Shown here one piece after another: positions 7,560-10,855 of a stretch of 10,855 bases of DNA (positions are counted from its first letter, which is position 1; every line of letters starts with the position of its first letter). Both the position numbers and the translations under genes were made by a program. The notes below the pieces were generated by a model. It had not been told where the DNA came from and did not search any database. It was given only the letters and a program-made list of their open reading frames with translations. This DNA is from an uncultured Phascolarctobacterium sp. (GTDB taxonomy: Bacteria; Bacillota; Negativicutes; Acidaminococcales; Acidaminococcaceae): contig USHB01000032.1 of NCBI GenBank assembly GCA_900554395.1, positions 1-10,855 on the forward strand, written 5' to 3'.

Positions 7560-8594
7560 TCAGTCAGTGGTATTAGATGCCATAAAGCCTTTTTTGTAAA
7601 TATCAACATTTTCAACTGCAAGGCCGGTACCCAATGCAACGCAGCTGAGAGCATCGTCAGATACATAAACCGGCATGCCGGTATCCCTGCTCATAATGCG
7701 GTCAAGGTTGCGCAAAAGCGAGCTGCCGCCCGTCATAACAACGCCTCTGTCCATAATATCGGCAGCAAGTTCAGGCGGAGTGCGTTCCAACGTATTTCTA
7801 ACTGCATCCAAAATATTGGTTACAGGCTCATCCAACGCTTCGCAAACATGGTTGCTGTTAATTGTAATATTTTTCGGCAAACCGCTCAGCAAATCGCGTC
7901 CGCGGATTTCCATTTCTTCCGGGTTTTCCAAAGGCATAGCGGTACCGATATTAATTTTTACTTCTTCAGCAGTACGTTCACCAATCAGCAAATTGAAAGA
8001 TTTGCGTATATAACGCACAATAGCATCATCCATAGCGTCGCCGCCGGTGCGGATAGATTTGCTTACAACTATGCCGCCCAAAGAAATTACAGCAACTTCA
8101 CAAGTGCCGCCGCCAATATCAACAACCATGCTGCCGGTTGCTTCCTGCACCGGTAAACCGGCACCGATAGCTGCAGCCATAGGTTCTTCAATAAGATATG
8201 CTTCGCGCGCACCGGCCTGTACAGTCGCATCAATAACAGCGCGTTTTTCAACCTCGGTAACACCGGAAGGCACGCCAACAACAATGCGCGGACGCACCAG
8301 CGAATTTTTGCCGATAGCCTTTTTTATAAAAAATTTCAGCATCGACTGAGTAATGTCAAAATCAGCAATAACGCCGTCTTTCATCGGACGAATGGCAATA
8401 ATATGCCCGGGAGTACGGCCAATCATCTGTTTAGCTTCTGCGCCTATTGCCAATACTTCATTATTAGCCTTATCAACCGCAACTACGGAAGGCTCACGGA
8501 TAATAATGCCCTTTCCTTTTACATGAACCAACGTATTAGCGGTTCCCAGGTCAATGCCCATGTCATGCGAAAATTTATTAAACAAACCAAACAT
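7560..8594 (-). CDS. mreB: MreB, actin-like cell shape protein
   Basis: This 344-residue bacterial actin polymerises under the membrane and guides side-wall synthesis. Actin-fold nucleotide motifs are present: phosphate-1 loop [10 protein letters not shown] (15-24), phosphate-2 loop [11 protein letters not shown] (159-169) and the adenosine motif [14 protein letters not shown] (287-300). Further family blocks are [14 protein letters not shown] (67-80), [14 protein letters not shown] (107-120) and [15 protein letters not shown] (135-149). An [16 protein letters not shown]-terminus is ordinary for MreB. GAGGTG lies 6 bases before the ATG, overlapping the end of radC by a short gap of 10 bases. 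Mbl paralogues share these motifs, but linkage to mreC and mreD points to MreB itself. Confidence 0.96.
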   Translation of the reverse strand: MFGLFNKFSHDMGIDLGTANTLVHVKGKGIIIREPSVVAVDKANNEVLAIGAEAKQMIGRTPGHIIAIRPMKDGVIADFDITQSMLKFFIKKAIGKNSLVRPRIVVGVPSGVTEVEKRAVIDATVQAGAREAYLIEEPMAAAIGAGLPVQEATGSMVVDIGGGTCEVAVISLGGIVVSKSIRTGGDAMDDAIVRYIRKSFNLLIGERTAEEVKINIGTAMPLENPEEMEIRGRDLLSGLPKNITINSNHVCEALDEPVTNILDAVRNTLERTPPELAADIMDRGVVMTGGSSLLRNLDRIMSRDTGMPVYVSDDALSCVALGTGLAVENVDIYKKGFMASNTTD

Positions 8595-8604
8595 TATTTA
8601 CACC

Positions 8605-9297
8605 TCATTCATCCAAATAACCGTTTTCTCTAAAACTAAAATACCTGCCGTCACCAATAATGATATGGTCCAAAAGCGGAATACCCATTACTGTGCCGGT
8701 TGCCATTAACGCCTGTGTAAGTTTGCGGTCTTCCATGCTCGGAGCCGGGTCACCCGAAGGATGATTATGCGCTGCCAGCACACATGCTGCACGGTGCAGC
8801 ATAGCAGGCGCAAACACCTCTCGCGGATGCACCACCGAAAAATTCAGCGAACCTTCCGACACTTTCTGGCATTTTATCAGCTGGTTCTTGCTGTCCAAAA
8901 GCATTACAACAAACTTTTCCTGCCGTTCATACCGCATACGTGGCATTAAATAGCTTACACAAACCTCCGGTGATGAAAACTTCTGCTTTTTTTGAGGTTC
9001 AGCACCGGCTACACGCCTGCCCAGTTCCACAGCCGCCAAAATAGTAGCTGCTTTCGCTGGGCCAAGCCCTTTTATTTTAGATAGGTCGGCTACACTATGC
9101 GCCTGCGCAATATTACTGTAAAAACCTCCGTTTTCCGTCAGTTCACGTGCAATATCAAGCGCTGAACGTTCAGTTGTACCCGTCCTGATTAAAATCGCCA
9201 ATAATTCCGAATTACTTAACACATCCGGGCCATGTTCAATCAGCTTTTCGCGCGGTCTGTCATCGGCCGGCAAAAGCATCATCTTGTTGTGGCTCAA
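8605..9297 (-). CDS. radC: RadC family JAMM-domain protein
   Basis: This 230-residue protein has the RadC layout. An N-terminal segment (RPREKLIEHGPDVLSNSEL, about 14-32) leads into a helix-hairpin-helix (LSKIKGLGPAKAATILAAVELGRR, 72-95), then the MPN/JAMM domain. The metal-binding set is intact: E148 in VSEGSLNFSVVHPREVF, then H177-N-H179-P-S-G and D190. The JAMM fold suggests a zinc hydrolase, but the cellular role is unresolved; the old link to DNA repair is not well supported. The start is a TTG (9295-9297) with GGGAGGG about 10 bases before it. The next in-frame ATG, five codons on, is too far from that site. radC is the first gene of the operon and is followed by mreB after 10 bases, a common arrangement in Firmicutes. 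Confidence 0.93.
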   Translation of the reverse strand: MSHNKMMLLPADDRPREKLIEHGPDVLSNSELLAILIRTGTTERSALDIARELTENGGFYSNIAQAHSVADLSKIKGLGPAKAATILAAVELGRRVAGAEPQKKQKFSSPEVCVSYLMPRMRYERQEKFVVMLLDSKNQLIKCQKVSEGSLNFSVVHPREVFAPAMLHRAACVLAAHNHPSGDPAPSMEDRKLTQALMATGTVMGIPLLDHIIIGDGRYFSFRENGYLDE

Positions 9298-9329
9298 ATA
9301 AAAATCACCCTCCCAACAAACAGTATCCA

Positions 9330-9351
9330 GCTGCTGATAAAATTTAGCAGC
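9330..9351 (-). other. Small hairpin in the radC leader
   Basis: A 6-bp inverted repeat GCTGCT/AGCAGC with a 10-base loop lies between the predicted transcription start (near 9367) and the radC ribosome binding site. No T-run follows it, so it is not a terminator. It may affect message stability or may be incidental. Confidence 0.35.
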
Positions 9352-9373
9352 CCGTTTACAGATACTCCAATTT

Positions 9374-9402
9374 ATTATATCAAATTTTTACGTTTATGTG
9401 TA
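9374..9402 (-). promoter_or_regulatory. Sigma-70 type promoter of the radC-mreBCD-mrdA-rodA operon
   Basis: On the minus strand there is a perfect -10 box TATAAT (9374-9379) with the extended element TGA immediately before it (TGATATAAT). A spacer of 17 bases separates it from TACACA at 9397-9402, which matches the -35 consensus at 4 of 6 positions. Transcription would start near 9367, leaving a leader of about 70 bases before the radC start. It lies just after the terminator of the upstream gene, where a new unit should begin. Confidence 0.7.
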
Positions 9403-9455
9403 TATATTGCCATGATTATGCAAAAAATTTCACAAATAAAACTTTATATAAGAAA

Positions 9456-9483
9456 AACTGCCTGTGCATTAACACAAGCAGTT
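9456..9483 (-). terminator. Intrinsic terminator after the zinc-ribbon gene
   Basis: An 11-bp stem (9456-9466 with 9473-9483, one T-G wobble when read on the minus strand) has a 6-base loop. It begins 6 bases after the TGA stop at 9490. On the minus strand the stem ends in TT and continues TTTCTTAT, giving the T-rich tail. It isolates the two upstream genes from the radC promoter that follows. Confidence 0.8.
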
Positions 9484-9489
9484 ATAAAA

Positions 9490-9921
9490 TCAATCTTTTA
9501 TTTTTCTTTCAAAATCCAGTTCAAACCATCTGCGCCGATACCCGGGAAGTTTTTTCCAGCCATCAACCGCAAGTGTTAAAACAGCTTTTTCTACCAAATC
9601 GCGGTATTTTTTACTAACTTCTTCCGGTCCGTCATAACTAAAACCGCTTACTTTAAAACGTTCCGATTGATAAATAATTTCGCCTTTATCGGTAACAGCC
9701 TGAAATCTGTTGCGTGTGTTACCAAACAACGACCACGGACTGTCAATTTCAACGAGTTCCAAACGGCAATGCTCAACCGGTTCTGGTTTAGGTTCAGGCT
9801 GTTTTGCAGGCTCTGTGCCAACACCGGCCTGCGCCTGTCCATCATGCTGTACTTTTTTACCGCATTTGCTGCAAAAAACAGAATCATCCGGCAGTTCGTG
9901 TCCACAATATCTGCAATACAT
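9490..9921 (-). CDS. Zinc-ribbon protein of unknown function
   Basis: The protein has 143 residues from the ATG at 9919-9921. GAGGTG (9928-9933) lies 6 bases before it, whereas the GTG one codon upstream is only 3 bases away. The N-terminus is a treble-cysteine zinc ribbon of the common 'CxxC-x10-CxxC' type: C3, C6, C17 and C20 (MYCRYCGHELPDDSVFCSKC). A proline- and glutamine-rich linker (about 27-50, QPEPKPEPVE) leads to a C-terminal domain of about 90 residues (HCRLELVEIDSPWSLFGN to the end) rich in aromatic and charged residues. I do not recognise that domain. There is no membrane segment or signal peptide, so it is probably cytoplasmic. It starts 13 bases after the stop of the membrane-protein gene, so the two are likely co-transcribed and may act together. 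Confidence 0.75.
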   Translation of the reverse strand: MYCRYCGHELPDDSVFCSKCGKKVQHDGQAQAGVGTEPAKQPEPKPEPVEHCRLELVEIDSPWSLFGNTRNRFQAVTDKGEIIYQSERFKVSGFSYDGPEEVSKKYRDLVEKAVLTLAVDGWKKLPGYRRRWFELDFERKIKD

Positions 9922-9934
9922 CACTTACACCTCT

Positions 9935-10630
9935 TTATTTTTTTACTGATTTAGCAGAATCTTCTTTCGCTTCCTGTTCAGCAACCAGTTCCTTGGCAAT
10001 TTTTTCATCCTTATCAAGTTCCTCAACAGTTTTATCCAAAATCTCTGCTTCTGCTTCTCTTAATTTTCTTTCGTTATTTACAATTACGCCTTCTTTAACA
10101 AGCATGTTAAAGTCAGCCAGTTCTTCCGGTACATTTACGCGGTTAGGCAATTTTTCTGCCAATGCATCCATAACCTCTTTAGAAGCTTTAAAATAAATAC
10201 GCACATTGGCTTCGCTGCCGTCATCAAAACTTCTGCGCCATGCCAAAGTCCACAAAGTACGTGCGTCCAGCGCTGAATTCAATCTGTAAGAATAACGGAA
10301 TTTTACTGTTCGCATCAGCTTCGGCTGATAGCTGAAAATAGCAGCAATCTCACGGTACGGAATTTCAAAAACCTTGGTTTTGCCCCAAATGGTATGTTTA
10401 ACAATTTTTAAATATTTGCGTTCTACACTTACATCATAAGTAGGCTTGCAGCGCAAAAGCAAAATCCAAATAAGCATTGCATAAAAGAAAATAGGTACAG
10501 GTTCAAGTATGTTAAGGTACACATAACGTAAAATAGATACAATAAACATAACAAAGCATGCTATGCCTACAACGGTGTAAGTTATAACATATTTTTTACT
10601 GCGCTTTGTTGTATCAACAGCTAAACTCAT
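9935..10630 (-). CDS. Two-helix membrane protein with cytoplasmic domain, unknown function
   Basis: The protein has 231 residues from the ATG at 10628-10630, with AGGAGG 7 bases before it. The frame stays open 22 codons further up, but that stretch runs through the promoter and into the terminator of the previous gene, so it is not coding. Two hydrophobic helices form a hairpin (about 13-38 and 44-60). A soluble part follows (62-150) with YDVSVERKYLKIVKHTIWGKTKVFEIPYREIAAI, a pattern that recalls bacterial PH-like (bPH) domains anchored by two helices; this resemblance is a guess from pattern only. The last 45 residues are highly charged and likely helical (NNERKLREAEAEILDKTVEE and beyond), rich in K and E. 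No catalytic motif is visible. It is the first gene of a two-gene unit with the zinc-ribbon protein. Confidence 0.75.
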   Translation of the reverse strand: MSLAVDTTKRSKKYVITYTVVGIACFVMFIVSILRYVYLNILEPVPIFFYAMLIWILLLRCKPTYDVSVERKYLKIVKHTIWGKTKVFEIPYREIAAIFSYQPKLMRTVKFRYSYRLNSALDARTLWTLAWRRSFDDGSEANVRIYFKASKEVMDALAEKLPNRVNVPEELADFNMLVKEGVIVNNERKLREAEAEILDKTVEELDKDEKIAKELVAEQEAKEDSAKSVKK

Positions 10631-10667
10631 TAAATAGCCTCCTAAAAATAAATATATTAACGTCAAT

Positions 10668-10696
10668 ATTATACAGCAAAAAAGGATGGGAAACAA
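10668..10696 (-). promoter_or_regulatory. Candidate promoter of the membrane protein / zinc-ribbon unit
   Basis: A perfect -10 box TATAAT (10668-10673, minus strand) has TTGTTT 17 bases upstream (10691-10696), which matches the -35 consensus only at TTG. The -35 box lies inside the loop and stem of the preceding terminator. Transcription would start near 10661, about 30 bases before the ATG. Confidence 0.5.
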
Positions 10697-10707
10697 GTTC
10701 CCATCCT
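10683..10707 (-). terminator. Strong intrinsic terminator after the CoA-transferase gene
   Basis: A perfect 10-bp stem (10683-10692 with 10698-10707) with a 5-base loop is followed on the minus strand by six T residues. It lies about 47 bases after the TAA stop of the CoA-transferase gene, on the same strand, and is the clearest terminator in the window. Confidence 0.9.
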
Positions 10708-10753
10708 CATATCATTTAAAATTTTAAGTTGGATTAAATTGAGAATTTAAAAA

Positions 10754-10855
10754 TTAAACTGCTGCGTCTTCATGCAGTTTGGCAATCTGTTCATCAGTGT
10801 AGCCAAATTCTTTCAATACTTCGTCAGTATGCTGACCAAGAATCGGAGCCGGTTT
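10754..10855 (-). CDS. CaiB/BaiF (family III) CoA-transferase, C-terminal end (partial, cut by right edge)
   Basis: Only the last 33 codons and the TAA stop are inside the window. The translation contains PAPILGQHTDEVLKEFGYT followed by DEQIAKLHEDAAV. The pattern P-x-LGQHTDEVL-x-E-x-GY-x-x-x-x-I-x-x-L is the typical C-terminal end of family III CoA-transferases, where it occurs just before the chain ends. These enzymes move coenzyme A between carboxylic acids, for example formyl-, carnitine- or succinyl-CoA. The substrate cannot be told from this fragment. The strong terminator downstream shows that this is the last gene of its own unit and not part of the morphogenesis operon. Confidence 0.85.
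   Translation of the reverse strand, partial: KPAPILGQHTDEVLKEFGYTDEQIAKLHEDAAV

Noticed and set aside
9330..9351. Hairpin upstream of radC as a terminator or attenuator
   Set aside because: The stem is only 6 bp with a 10-base loop, and no T-run follows. I keep it only as a weak leader hairpin.
9396..9617. Small plus-strand open frame across the terminator at 9456-9483
   Set aside because: It reads through an intrinsic terminator and antisense to the zinc-ribbon gene, without a ribosome binding site or family motif.
10659..10667. TTGACG as a -35 box for the membrane-protein gene
   Set aside because: A -10 box 17 bases downstream would fall on the ribosome binding site AGGAGG, and no suitable hexamer is there. 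The TATAAT just upstream is a better candidate.
10631..10696. 22-codon upstream extension of the membrane protein with a hydrophobic, signal-like sequence
   Set aside because: The extension runs through the -10 box and into the terminator, while a consensus AGGAGG sits 7 bases before the internal ATG at 10630. The apparent hydrophobic helix comes from AT-rich intergenic DNA.
1..10855. CRISPR array, transfer RNA genes, insertion sequences, long direct repeats
   Set aside because: I looked for regularly spaced repeats near cas3 and for inverted-repeat-bounded elements elsewhere and saw none. The short intergenic gaps hold only terminators and promoters.

Overview
The window reads as chromosomal DNA of a low-to-mid G+C Firmicute. 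Every gene lies on the minus strand, ribosome binding sites are strong (AGGAGG, GGAGG), and GTG and TTG starts occur. The block radC-mreB-mreC-mreD-mrdA-rodA followed by a radical SAM pair (TIGR03960/TIGR03936 type) suggests Negativicutes or a related clostridial lineage. That placement is inferred from gene content and was not tested by search.

From right to left, in the direction of transcription: (1) 10754-10855 is the last 33 codons of a CaiB/BaiF (family III) CoA-transferase, closed by a strong intrinsic terminator at 10683-10707. (2) 9490-10630 is a two-gene unit of unknown function: a two-helix membrane protein with a cytoplasmic domain and charged tail, then a small zinc-ribbon protein. 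It has a candidate promoter overlapping the preceding terminator and its own terminator at 9456-9483. (3) 711-9297 is one long operon driven by a good extended -10 promoter at 9374-9402. It encodes RadC, the rod-shape elongation machinery (MreB, MreC, MreD, PBP2, RodA), a large radical SAM protein and its small partner. Gaps are 24 nt or less, mreC/mreD overlap, and several Shine-Dalgarno sites sit on the previous gene's stop codon. A perfect 14-bp hairpin at 673-707 ends the operon. (4) 1-596 is a gene cut by the left edge. Translated on the minus strand it is the N-terminal HD nuclease domain of a CRISPR Cas3, most like type I-C, with its own ribosome binding site. It is clearly more AT-rich than the operon beside it.

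In region 3, MreBCD form the cytoskeletal and membrane scaffold. RodA (SEDS glycosyltransferase) and PBP2 (transpeptidase) form the peptidoglycan synthase pair that the scaffold directs along the side wall. The radical SAM pair and RadC are co-transcribed but have no established role in wall growth. The most notable content is the start of a CRISPR-Cas operon directly after the morphogenesis operon terminator; the rest of that system lies to the left, outside the window. I see no CRISPR array, transfer RNA, ribosomal RNA or insertion sequence here, and no convincing undescribed system is contained wholly in the window.
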